NCBI GenBank assembly: GCA_036496265.1
Contig: DASXLL010000128.1
Location: 1 to 24,568, forward strand
Source: CAYLLN01 sp036496265
GTDB lineage: Bacteria > Planctomycetota > Planctomycetia > Pirellulales > Pirellulaceae
Direction: 5' to 3'
Length of the DNA: 24,568 nucleotides
Both the position numbers and the translations under genes were made by a program. Positions 14,359 through 22,171 of this stretch are shown one piece after another. The first letter of the stretch is position 1. Each line of letters opens with the position of its first letter. Under the pieces are notes generated by a model that was given only the letters and a program-made list of their open reading frames with translations, had not been told where the DNA came from and made no database searches.

Positions 14359-17300
14359 CTACTTCCCCGTTGTGGGTCGCAGGCGGTTCAGCATGCCGCG
14401 AGGGGACAGTACAGATGGAGTTTTCGTTTCAACCGGCTGATCGCGGGCGAGCTCGGGGAAGAGTTGGGCGAGTTGGGCGTCGAGGCGGGGGAAGGCGTGG
14501 CGGTGGATTTCGGGCTGGTCGAGGGGGCCGGTGACTTCGATGAGCATGAATTCCTGGCCGGTTTGGCCGAGGAGCGGGCGGAAGATGGCGAGCTGGCGTT
14601 CTTCGCGGCCGACGAGCGGATAGAACTTGAGATCGAGCTGCCGCTGGTTGTTGACGCGGCCTTTGCCTTTGAGGCTGATCGCGTCGCCGCTGAAGTCGAT
14701 GCGGTCGAGTTCCAGCTCGTCGCCTTCGATGCGGAAGTCGATGTTGCTGTTGGTGAAGGCGGTGCTGTTGGGCCGCTGGACGCTGAGCAGCTTGAGCAGC
14801 GTGATCATCGAGGGCAGCTCGTAGAGATCGGCTTCGCGGAGATTGATTTTGCCGTCGCCGTGCCAGGTGTGGACGGCTTGCGGGCTGCCGGCGATGTGAG
14901 CGACTCCATAGACCTTGCCGGTCGGTGGCTGCTGGTGGGGGGCGAGCTGGCGGGCGATTTCGGGGAGGTCGCCGTTGGCGAGCGTGGCTTGGAGGTCGAA
15001 CGTGCCGGCGTCGGCCAGTGACACGAGGCCGTCGAGCGAGAGGAGGCCGCCGAGGGTGCGGGCGGTGACTTGGCGCGGGGCACCTTGAGCCGGGTTGCGG
15101 TCGGCGAGCGTGCCGAAGACGAGCTGGCGGCCGTCGCACCAGAAGGGGCCTTGGACATTGGTGAGCTGGAGGCCGCGGACCATGGCCGAATCGATTTGCA
15201 GCTCGCCGCGGGCGAAGACGCCTTCGATCGACTGGCGGCCGCTGAGCGCCAGGCCGCCGTGGATGTGCTCGACGGGTGTGGAAGTGGCGAGGCGGCCGTT
15301 TTCGACATCGAGATGGAAGTCCCAGTCGATTTGCGGTGGGATATTCTGTTGGGGCGGCACGGAGATGTTTAGCTTGCCGAGAAGATTAAGCGGGCCTTCG
15401 AGCGGGACGCGGCCGAGGGATTGGCCGAGATCGGCTGGGAGGGCGGCGAGCAGCTCTTGATCGGCGACGACGCGGTCGGCGGCGAGGTTGTAAAGCTCTA
15501 GGCGACAGCCGCCGGTGGGGAGCATCGTACAGCGGCCGTCGGTGGAGATGGTCGCGGGGCCATGGGTCGCGCGGATGCGAGCGAGGTCCAGGCGGCCGTT
15601 TTTGTAATGCAGGCTGCCGGTGACGCTGCTGAGGGCGTAGCGGAACCAGGCCGGCTCGAGCGAAATCGAGCGGCCTTCGTTGGGCGACTGGGCCGGGAAT
15701 TTTTGGGCTGTGACGTCGAGGGACCACTGGCCGCCAGGGCCGGAGTAGCCAAGATCGACTTGGAGGTCGTCGATGTTGCCGCGAGGCTGGAGATTGGCCC
15801 AGAGCGATTGGGCCGACGGTGGAAGAGCCTGGCGGAGCTCAGCGGCGAGGGGCACGTCGCGGGCGAGAAATTGGATGGAGAGTTGGCCACTGCTGGAATG
15901 CGGAGACGATGGCGTTGGGCCGATTGCAGAACGATCCACCCTCACCCCGGCCCTCTCCCACGGGGAGAGGGGGGAGGAAGGTCCCGCCGGGCCGGCAGGA
16001 CCTACAGGGTTCCAAACGCCGGTGGCGCGGATTTCGGCGCTGTCGGTGCGGCCCAGAAGATCGCGGAATTGCCATTTGCCGTCGGCCAAGAGCAGGAGGC
16101 CGGTGATGCGATCGATGGGGTAGGGGAACCGTTCGTGCTGAATCGCACAGTCTTGCAGATTGATCTCCATGCGGACGCGCGGCGGCTGGCGAGCGTCGTT
16201 GCGGTCGAGGAGCACGGCGAGGCCGGCGGCGCCGCGCGGGCGGAAACCGCGGACGATCTTTTGCGTTGGCGGATCGAGCGCGGCGAGCAGTTTTTCGTCG
16301 ATGACGATGGGGCCTTCGGACAGGATTTTGACGGCGCCGGTGAATTGTGGACCGGGATTGGTGATGTCGGCTTCGCAGCGGATGAATTGACCGCCGCCGG
16401 CAAGGCGGAGTTGCGTTGTGAGGCGGTTTGGCGCGAGCACAATCGTGCCGGTGCCGTCGGTGAGCCGGTAACGAAAGCGGTCGTAGGCGAGGGACACGTC
16501 GCGGCACTGGATTTTGAGGTCGGGTCGCCACTGCTGCTTGTCACATTGCAGGCGACCGGTGATATCGACTCGGCCGCGGGGCGAGAAGCGACGCCAGAGG
16601 TCTTGGGCCGCGGGTGGCAGTAGAGCAGGAGACAGTGTTTCGAGGGACAGATCGCGAATGGCAAGCTCGACATCCAGTGGATCGCCGGGGCTGAGGCCGA
16701 TGAGCGGGGCGGTTAGCTCGACCTGGCTCGCGCCGCAGCGAGCGGAGAGATTGCCGATGGAGAGGCCGCGATTGTCGAGGCGGAGAGTGGCTTCGACTTC
16801 GGTGAGCGGCTCGGGGAAGCGAGCATCGTCGATGCGGCCTTCGGAGATTTTGCCGTTCACGACGAATTGGACGGGCGGGAGCGCGGCGTCGGTGAATTCG
16901 TGGGCGGCGCGGCTGGCGTGAAAGCCGAAATAGGTGCGGCCGCGGATGCTGGAGAGCGAGGCAACGGCGGTGGCCAGCTCGCGGGGGAGGGCGGCTGTCA
17001 TTCGCGGGCTGAATTCGAGACCCTCGACGGAGCCACGCAGCTCCCAGCGGCTGGTGAGCGGGTCGAGGAGGCCATCGATTTCGACGCGCTCGACGTGGTC
17101 GCCGGTGAGTGTGCCGTGAATGCGGAGCTGCGAGGCGTCTGAATTTGGTTGCGACTCGGGTGTCACAGCGAGTTGAATATCGCGGAGCATCAGGCCGCTG
17201 GCGTGCTGGGAAGTTGGGTCGATGAGCTCGAGCGAAGCGTCGGCAATGGTCGCCAAGGGCGCGCAGCCGGATTGGCAGGGGGGCAAGGGCAGCAAGTGGC

Positions 17301-17736
17301 CGAGGTTCCAGCGGCCGCTGGGTTTGCGTTCGGCGCGGAGCTTGAGGCCGCGGACTTCAACGAGAGTCACTTGGGGCGGCTTTTGGAGGAATTCGGGGAG
17401 GCGGGTGTCGCAGCGGGCAAAAATTTCGTCGATTTGGACGAGCGTCGGCGCCGATGTGCCGCCGCCTTCGGCGATGCGAACGCCGCGGATTTCGAGGCCT
17501 TGGCCGGCGACGCGGCGGGCGGAGCGGACGGAGACGGTCAGGCCTTGGTAATGCTCGCGGAGTTGCGATTCAAAACGGGAGCGGATTTCTTCGTTGAGGC
17601 GGTCGAAGCAGTAGTATTTTCCAGCGAGAGCGAGGAGGCCGAAAAAGATCGCGAGCATCACCAGCCGCTTTAGCTCGGCGCAGAGCCTGGTCCCGAAGCA
17701 GGGCGGGCGGGCGGCGGTGGTGGGGGAGGAATCCAT
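14359..17736 (-). CDS. Large AsmA-like (AsmA/TamB family) envelope protein
   Basis: The protein has 1125 residues. One transmembrane segment lies at about 24-45 (LVMLAIFFGLLALAGKYY); the rest is presumably periplasmic. It has the repeating beta-strand character of AsmA/TamB proteins, which bridge inner and outer membranes and are implicated in phospholipid movement. The C-terminal region is most typical: FDLQATLANGDL, GKINLREADLYELP, TAFTNSNIDFRIEGDELELDRIDFSG and KGKGRVNNQRQLDLKFYPLVG. At about 575-605 it carries GPAGPAGPSSPLSPWERAG and its continuation, the translation of an intergenic repeat. The ATG has CCGGA close upstream, a weak site. It lies 36 bases after the GT39-like gene, probably in one transcript. 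Confidence 0.85.
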   Translation of the reverse strand: MDSSPTTAARPPCFGTRLCAELKRLVMLAIFFGLLALAGKYYCFDRLNEEIRSRFESQLREHYQGLTVSVRSARRVAGQGLEIRGVRIAEGGGTSAPTLVQIDEIFARCDTRLPEFLQKPPQVTLVEVRGLKLRAERKPSGRWNLGHLLPLPPCQSGCAPLATIADASLELIDPTSQHASGLMLRDIQLAVTPESQPNSDASQLRIHGTLTGDHVERVEIDGLLDPLTSRWELRGSVEGLEFSPRMTAALPRELATAVASLSSIRGRTYFGFHASRAAHEFTDAALPPVQFVVNGKISEGRIDDARFPEPLTEVEATLRLDNRGLSIGNLSARCGASQVELTAPLIGLSPGDPLDVELAIRDLSLETLSPALLPPAAQDLWRRFSPRGRVDITGRLQCDKQQWRPDLKIQCRDVSLAYDRFRYRLTDGTGTIVLAPNRLTTQLRLAGGGQFIRCEADITNPGPQFTGAVKILSEGPIVIDEKLLAALDPPTQKIVRGFRPRGAAGLAVLLDRNDARQPPRVRMEINLQDCAIQHERFPYPIDRITGLLLLADGKWQFRDLLGRTDSAEIRATGVWNPVGPAGPAGPSSPLSPWERAGVRVDRSAIGPTPSSPHSSSGQLSIQFLARDVPLAAELRQALPPSAQSLWANLQPRGNIDDLQVDLGYSGPGGQWSLDVTAQKFPAQSPNEGRSISLEPAWFRYALSSVTGSLHYKNGRLDLARIRATHGPATISTDGRCTMLPTGGCRLELYNLAADRVVADQELLAALPADLGQSLGRVPLEGPLNLLGKLNISVPPQQNIPPQIDWDFHLDVENGRLATSTPVEHIHGGLALSGRQSIEGVFARGELQIDSAMVRGLQLTNVQGPFWCDGRQLVFGTLADRNPAQGAPRQVTARTLGGLLSLDGLVSLADAGTFDLQATLANGDLPEIARQLAPHQQPPTGKVYGVAHIAGSPQAVHTWHGDGKINLREADLYELPSMITLLKLLSVQRPNSTAFTNSNIDFRIEGDELELDRIDFSGDAISLKGKGRVNNQRQLDLKFYPLVGREERQLAIFRPLLGQTGQEFMLIEVTGPLDQPEIHRHAFPRLDAQLAQLFPELARDQPVETKTPSVLSPRGMLNRLRPTTGK
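15938..15975. repeat. CCCTCACCC...CTCTCCC-GGGAGAGGG repeat in the AsmA-like gene
   Basis: This is an inverted repeat with arms CCCTCTCCC and GGGGAGAGG, translated in frame as SPLSPWERAGVRV. A related copy lies at 22068-22104 next to the tilS start. Adjacent bases (CCCGCCGGGCCGGCAGGACC) look like another repeat fragment. Confidence 0.8.
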
Positions 17737-17742
17737 TCCGGT

Positions 17743-17764
17743 GCAGGGTGGGCTGTGCCCACCC
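17743..17764. repeat. GGGTGGGC-TGT-GCCCACCC hairpin
   Basis: This near-perfect palindrome fills the 36-base gap between the GT39-like stop and the AsmA-like start. An inverted relative at 17804-17829 lies inside the 3' end of the GT39-like gene and encodes RRVGSAHHT. Confidence 0.7.
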
Positions 17765-17772
17765 GGGTTTTA

Positions 17773-19083
17773 TTAGGTCGTGGATATTGGGGCGGAGCTG
17801 GCGGTGTGGTGGGCAGAGCCCACCCTACGAGGAAGCAGGTCAATCAGCATGCCGGCGGCGAGGATGATGAGTGGGAGCATGGCGGGTTGGCGGTAGCGGA
17901 TGGAGCTGACGAAGATGACGTGGAGGCAGGTTAGATAGATGGCGGGGAGCCAGCAGAGGACGTAGGGCCAGCCGCGGCGGGAGAAGCGCCAGACGCCGAA
18001 GATGGCGAGGACGATGAGGGGCGTGTACGTGAGCAGGAGCGCGAGGCGGAGGGAGCGACTTTGGAATTCGTTGGCGTTGGGGACGGGGCTCCACATGCGC
18101 AGGAATTTTGTGCCGGCGAGATCGAGTACGCGGCGCGGGTTGGCGCGGGCGAAGTCGATGGCGGCTTGCTTGAGGCGGTTGTCGAGGCGATCTTCGAAGA
18201 GGCCGGGCGGCGGGTCGGTCGATTGGGCATCGGCGGCACGCTGCTCGGCGACGAAGTGGCCGACGAAGCTCATTTCGCTGGCACCGGTGGCGGTGGGACT
18301 GATTCCGTCGTAGAGGCTGGCACCGACTTGGAGTGTGGTGGGGATGAAACGGCCGGCGACGGAGTAGTTGCGAAGCCACCAGGGAACCACTGCGACGAAA
18401 AGGCCGATGAAGACGAGGCTGGTTGTTTTGAGGAGTTTTGGGAATTGCGATCGATTGACGAAGAGCAGCAGTGCGCCGGCAATGAGCGCGAAGGGGACGA
18501 AGAGGAGCCAGCTTGGCCGCATGAGGGTCGCGAGGCCGGCGGAGATGCCGGCGGAGAAAGACCAAAACAATTGTCGGTTGCCGCTGGCTTGCCAGGCGAG
18601 GGTCCAGCAGAGCAGATTCAGCATCATGCAGGGCGCGAAGCCGGCTTCGCTGAGGACGAAGACGCCGAGGGCGATGGATTCGGGATAGATGGCGGCGATG
18701 GCGGCGGCGAGGAGGGCGGCGCGGTCGTCGAACAACGCGCGCGCGAGGAGGCCGGTGAGGCCGACGGCAACAGTGCTGAGAACGGCGCTGAGGGCGCGGG
18801 CCCAGAGGACGGGCGGGTCGTCGGCGAACCAGAAGAGTGGCGCGAGGAGGGCGGGATAGCCGGGAGTGCGAAAGATTTGGAGATGGTCGGGGCCATACTC
18901 GTACGGCTGGCGATGTGCGATGGCTCGGCCGAGCTGCCAATAGCTTTCGCTGTCGCCGAAGGCGAATTTTTGACCGGCTGGGAGGCGCTGTTGCCACCAG
19001 ACTCCGGCGGCAAGGCGCACGAGGAGCGCGGCGGCGAGAATTGCCGTGAGCGTCCAGCCGAAATGGGGTTTGGAACGCAACAT
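17773..19083 (-). CDS. GT39-like (ArnT/PMT-type) membrane glycosyltransferase
   Basis: The product is 436 residues with about ten predicted hydrophobic segments. It resembles the GT-C/GT39 group, which uses lipid-linked sugars to modify proteins or envelope glycans outside the membrane. The first periplasmic loop has FGDSESYWQLGRAI, matching the acidic D-x-x-Y-W site of the group, followed by FRTPGYPALLAP; later landmarks are IYPESIALGVFVLSEA, LMRPSWLLF and PWWLRNYSVAGRF. The last ~18 residues (RRVGSAHHTASSAPISTT) derive from a dispersed repeat, so the native end was probably near LIDLLP. The ATG at 19083 has no clear Shine-Dalgarno. It precedes the AsmA-like gene. Substrate unknown. Confidence 0.82.
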   Translation of the reverse strand: MLRSKPHFGWTLTAILAAALLVRLAAGVWWQQRLPAGQKFAFGDSESYWQLGRAIAHRQPYEYGPDHLQIFRTPGYPALLAPLFWFADDPPVLWARALSAVLSTVAVGLTGLLARALFDDRAALLAAAIAAIYPESIALGVFVLSEAGFAPCMMLNLLCWTLAWQASGNRQLFWSFSAGISAGLATLMRPSWLLFVPFALIAGALLLFVNRSQFPKLLKTTSLVFIGLFVAVVPWWLRNYSVAGRFIPTTLQVGASLYDGISPTATGASEMSFVGHFVAEQRAADAQSTDPPPGLFEDRLDNRLKQAAIDFARANPRRVLDLAGTKFLRMWSPVPNANEFQSRSLRLALLLTYTPLIVLAIFGVWRFSRRGWPYVLCWLPAIYLTCLHVIFVSSIRYRQPAMLPLIILAAGMLIDLLPRRVGSAHHTASSAPISTT

Positions 19084-19276
19084 CGTTAAGCGTTTGCGCC
19101 GTTCGCAAATTCGTCAGAGCACTGGCAAGATGCCAGTGCCACCCAATGAGCGCGCAAAATGGCGTCGGATGGTACGAGCAGGGAATGAGGAACGTCAAGA
19201 TAAGCGGTTGCTAGCGGTCGGACAGACGGAACGCCACGGAGGGCGTTCCCTACAGCGTTTCGCGAGCGAATCTTCA
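19084..19276. repeat. Divergent gap with two repeat copies
   Basis: It holds GCACTGGCAAGATGCCAGTG plus CCACCC (19116-19144) and a GGAACGCC...GGCGTTCC palindrome (19228-19249) followed by CTACAGCG. No gene seen. Confidence 0.7.
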
Positions 19277-19305
19277 TTTACATTGCTAGCAGGTCCTATT
19301 ATATT
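19277..19305 (+). promoter_or_regulatory. Sigma-70-type promoter of the MFS gene
   Basis: TTTACA (19277-19282), a spacer of 17 bases, then TATATT (19300-19305). Each box matches five of six consensus bases. Transcription would start near 19312, leaving a leader of about 48 bases. Confidence 0.6.
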
Positions 19306-19359
19306 CCCACTACTTTGTAGCTCCCCTTAGTTCTCCTCCTCTCCCGGAGTAATCTCGCA

Positions 19360-21009
19360 ATGAAGTCGTCGTCAGCCGCGGATGCAGCGGCACCGAATGC
19401 AATGTGGTTGTTGTGGGCCGGGTTCATGGCGATTTTGGCGGCCGGCGTGGGGTTTGCGATTCGCGGCGGGATTTTGGACAACTGGGGGGCGCAGTTTGGG
19501 TTCAACGCGTCGCAGCTTGGCGACATTAACGGCTCGGGGTTCACGGGCTTCTGCTTTGGCATCATCATCGGCGGAATGGTGGCCGACAAAATCGGCTATG
19601 GGAAGCTCGTGTTTACGGCGTTTGCGCTGCATGTGCTGTCGGCGGTGGTGACGTTCGCGGCGGGGAGCGGCGGCAGCACTTCGTCGAATGAGTCGGCGTA
19701 TTTCTTTTTGTACTGGGGAACGTTCATCTTCGCGGTCGCGAATGGGACGCTGGAGGCCGTGGCGAATCCGCTGGTTGCGACATTATTCCCGCGGAATCGG
19801 ACGCATTATCTCAATATCCTGCATGCGAGTTGGCCGGCGGGATTGGTGCTGGGTGGGGCGGCGGGATGGATTTTGGACGATCAGTTCAATGTCGATTGGA
19901 AGATTCAGCTGGGGTTGTTTTTGGTTCCCACGCTGCTGTATGGGGCGTTGTTCTTTGGACAGAAGATGCCGAAATCAGAGGCGTCGGAGCGGGGACTGAC
20001 GCTGGGGGAGATGTTTCATGATGTTGGGTTGATGGGCGGCGCGGTGGCGTGCTTTTTGGTGGCCTTGTTCTTTGGCAGCGTACTGCGTCCGATTCCTGCC
20101 ATTGGTCAGAACGGCACTTATATTGGTTATGGCATTGGATTGTTGCTTTGGCTGGGTGTGGGTGGCCTGACGAAGTTTTCTTTGGGATCGGTATTGCTCA
20201 CGATCTTGTTCGCTACGCACGCGCTGGTAGGAGCCGTGGAACTTGGTACGGACGGCTGGATTCAGAACATCACGGGCAACATCCTAACGTCGGGCGAGGG
20301 CAAGATTCTGTTCGTCTATACGTCGCTTTTGATGTTTTTGCTGCGGTTCTGTGCGGACTTTATCGAGAAGAAAATCGGTCTGTCGCCGGTGGGCATTCTC
20401 GTCGTGTGCGCGACGCTGGCATGCATTGGTTTAAATTTAACGAGTTATGTGACGACGTTTGCGTTCGCGCTGGTTGCCTTGACCGTTTACGGCATTGGCA
20501 AGACGTTTTTCTGGCCGACGATGCTGGCGGTGGCGTCGGATCGGTTTCCGCGGACGGGGGCGATTGCCATTTCGATCATGGGTGGCATTGGGATGATGAG
20601 TGCGGGGCTCGTGGGGTCGCCGGGGTTGGGCTATTTCAAAGATCGGTATGCGGGTGAGGAGCTGAAGAAGGCCGACGCGGCGATGTATGAGAGCTATAAG
20701 GGGGACAAGCCGTCGGACTTTTTGTTTTTCCCAGAAGCGGTTGGCTTGGACGGTAAAAAACTGGGCGAAGTTCAGGCCGCGGTTCGCAGCGGTACCGCAT
20801 CGGACGAGCAAAAGAAGGTCCAAGAGGCCAACATCACGGGCGACCGCCGGACTCTGCGGGCGGATTCGTTTATTCCGGCCACGATGGCCGTCATCTACCT
20901 CGGCCTGCTGCTCTACTTCAAGTCGATTGGCGGCTATAAGCCGGTTCATATCGATGGGCCGCCGCACGATGCGGGCTCGGGGATGGGACTTGCGGCACCG
21001 ATTGAATAA
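19360..21009 (+). CDS. MFS transporter
   Basis: The product is 549 residues with about 12 hydrophobic segments, longer than the usual 400-450 because of a soluble insertion near the end (about 430-500, from YFKDRYAGEELKK to EANITGDRRTLRA). MFS features are the N-terminal GVGFAIRGGILDNW, the loop after helix 2 (GGMVADKIGYGKL, the G-x-x-x-D-x-x-G motif) and its counterpart LRFCADFIEKKIG in the second half. The set resembles sugar/FucP-like MFS carriers, but no substrate can be assigned. GGAG lies ten bases before the ATG, with a strong promoter upstream. It converges on tilS with an 18-base gap. Confidence 0.88.
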   Translation: MKSSSAADAAAPNAMWLLWAGFMAILAAGVGFAIRGGILDNWGAQFGFNASQLGDINGSGFTGFCFGIIIGGMVADKIGYGKLVFTAFALHVLSAVVTFAAGSGGSTSSNESAYFFLYWGTFIFAVANGTLEAVANPLVATLFPRNRTHYLNILHASWPAGLVLGGAAGWILDDQFNVDWKIQLGLFLVPTLLYGALFFGQKMPKSEASERGLTLGEMFHDVGLMGGAVACFLVALFFGSVLRPIPAIGQNGTYIGYGIGLLLWLGVGGLTKFSLGSVLLTILFATHALVGAVELGTDGWIQNITGNILTSGEGKILFVYTSLLMFLLRFCADFIEKKIGLSPVGILVVCATLACIGLNLTSYVTTFAFALVALTVYGIGKTFFWPTMLAVASDRFPRTGAIAISIMGGIGMMSAGLVGSPGLGYFKDRYAGEELKKADAAMYESYKGDKPSDFLFFPEAVGLDGKKLGEVQAAVRSGTASDEQKKVQEANITGDRRTLRADSFIPATMAVIYLGLLLYFKSIGGYKPVHIDGPPHDAGSGMGLAAPIE

Positions 21010-21027
21010 GGCAGGAGATCACGGGAT

Positions 21028-22059
21028 TCAGTTTCGTGTTAGACGCAGCGATTCTGCAGTGCTGTGCAGGCGGACGAAGCCGGGCAGGATTTCGACGCGG
21101 TGGTAGTCGTTGTTGCTGAGGGCATTCTGACAAATGGCGACCAGCCGTTCCCATTTCTCGAACGACATGTCTTGCAGGGGCCAGCTTTGATCTTGCCAGA
21201 TGAGCAGGAGGGTTTGGCGGATGAGGGCGGGGTGAAGGTGGGCGAGGCGTTTGAGGTCGAACTCGACGCCGCCGGGGATGAGGCGGACGGCGCTGCCGAG
21301 GACGGCTTGGGCTTGCTCGTTGAGGAAATCGTCGGCTTGGGCGGCGGCTTGGGAGAGGCGGAGGAGAGAGTCGCGGACGCGGGGGTTGTAATCACCCTCT
21401 AGTTGCGGCAATAGGTCGTGACGAATGCGGTTGCGGGTGAAGTTGAGGAGCTGGTTGGTTTCGTCGTTGCGGAATGATTGATTCAGCGAGGTGAGATAGG
21501 AGAGGATGTCGCTGCGTTTGAAGTCGAGGAGAGGGCGGATGATGGTGGTGGCTTCCGTCAGTGGGCGCGTGCGAGGGATGCCGGCGAGGCCGGAGAGGCC
21601 GGCGCCGCGGAGGATGTTGAAGAGGATGGTTTCGACCTGATCGTCGGCGGTGTGGGCGGTGGCAATGTAGCGAGCGCCGAATTGGCCGGCGGCTTGCGCG
21701 AGAAAGTCGTAGCGGGCCTGGCGGGCGGCGGCTTCGAGGCCGTCGGTGGAGTTGGTGGTTAGATCGGTGGTGGCGTGGCCGATGGCGGATTCCAGGCCGA
21801 GTTGTTCGGCGAGTGAGCGGACGAAGACTTCGTCGGCGTCGGAGGCGGAGCCGCGAAGGCGGTGGTTGAAGTGGGCAACGATGAGACGGCCTTCGCCGGG
21901 GGCAGTGTGGAAAAGGGCGTGTAAGCCGCGGAGGAGGGCGACGCTGTCGGCACCGCCGGAGACGGCGACGAGAACGGAGAGGTCGCGCCAGCGGTCGAGG
22001 GGCCAGGCGGATTGGAGGCGGACTTCGAAGGCGGTGGGCGTTTCGTTGAGCTGGCCCAG
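21028..22059 (-). CDS. tilS: tRNA(Ile)-lysidine synthase, apparent CTG start
   Basis: TilS uses ATP and lysine to modify the wobble cytidine of tRNA-Ile(CAU), an essential step. The frame reads LSVLVAVSGGADSVALLRGL (PP-loop SGGADS, residues 34-39), IVAHFNHRLRG, GLEAAARQARYDFL, IATAHTADDQVET, FNILRGAGLSGLAGI, RPLLDFKRSDI, NQSFRNDETN and FTRNRIRHDLLPQLE, all typical. The striking point is that the frame contains no ATG, GTG or TTG between the in-frame TAG at 22075-22077 and a TTG at 21409-21411, deep inside the gene. The best start is CTG at 22059, with AGGG seven bases upstream inside a dispersed repeat. That gives about 343 residues, with the expected spacing to the PP-loop. Confidence 0.9.
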   Translation of the reverse strand: MGQLNETPTAFEVRLQSAWPLDRWRDLSVLVAVSGGADSVALLRGLHALFHTAPGEGRLIVAHFNHRLRGSASDADEVFVRSLAEQLGLESAIGHATTDLTTNSTDGLEAAARQARYDFLAQAAGQFGARYIATAHTADDQVETILFNILRGAGLSGLAGIPRTRPLTEATTIIRPLLDFKRSDILSYLTSLNQSFRNDETNQLLNFTRNRIRHDLLPQLEGDYNPRVRDSLLRLSQAAAQADDFLNEQAQAVLGSAVRLIPGGVEFDLKRLAHLHPALIRQTLLLIWQDQSWPLQDMSFEKWERLVAICQNALSNNDYHRVEILPGFVRLHSTAESLRLTRN

Positions 22060-22067
22060 TGGAAGAC

Positions 22068-22104
22068 CCTCACCCTAATCCTCTCGCAAGGTGAGAGGGA
22101 ATGA
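22068..22104. repeat. CCCTCACCCTAATCCTCTCGC repeat at the tilS start
   Basis: It is an imperfect inverted repeat (CCTCTCgcaaggtGAGAGG core) of the same family as 15938-15975. On the minus strand it ends in GGGTGAGGGT, which serves as the likely ribosome-binding site of tilS and also brings the in-frame TAG. Confidence 0.7.
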
Positions 22105-22143
22105 TCGTGCGGCATTGTGTCCCGAAACCAAGCGCCGACTAAC

Positions 22144-22163
22144 CGGGAGGCTTACGCCTCCCG
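22144..22163 (-). terminator. 3' hairpin after the hydrolase-like gene
   Basis: The stop TAA is followed by CAGGCGAG and then CGGGAGGC-GTAA-GCCTCCCG, eight perfect pairs with a GNRA tetraloop. It matches the dapF hairpin in position and loop but differs in two stem pairs. Confidence 0.55.
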
Positions 22164-22171
22164 CTCGCCTG

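Noticed and set aside
13780..15021. Plus-strand open frame of 413 codons
   Set aside because: It runs antisense over the small conserved gene, the repeat and the AsmA-like 3' end; no motif.
18061..19089. Plus-strand open frame across the GT39-like gene
   Set aside because: Gly/Glu-rich antisense shadow without domain features.
17840..19198. Long open frame of 452 codons opposite in phase to the GT39-like gene
   Set aside because: Arg/Pro-rich shadow of a GC-rich gene; the other frame shows clear membrane segments and family motifs.
21759..22115. ATG at 22115 as the tilS start
   Set aside because: It is in another frame (offset by two) from the PP-loop frame and yields a Pro/Ser-rich shadow translation.
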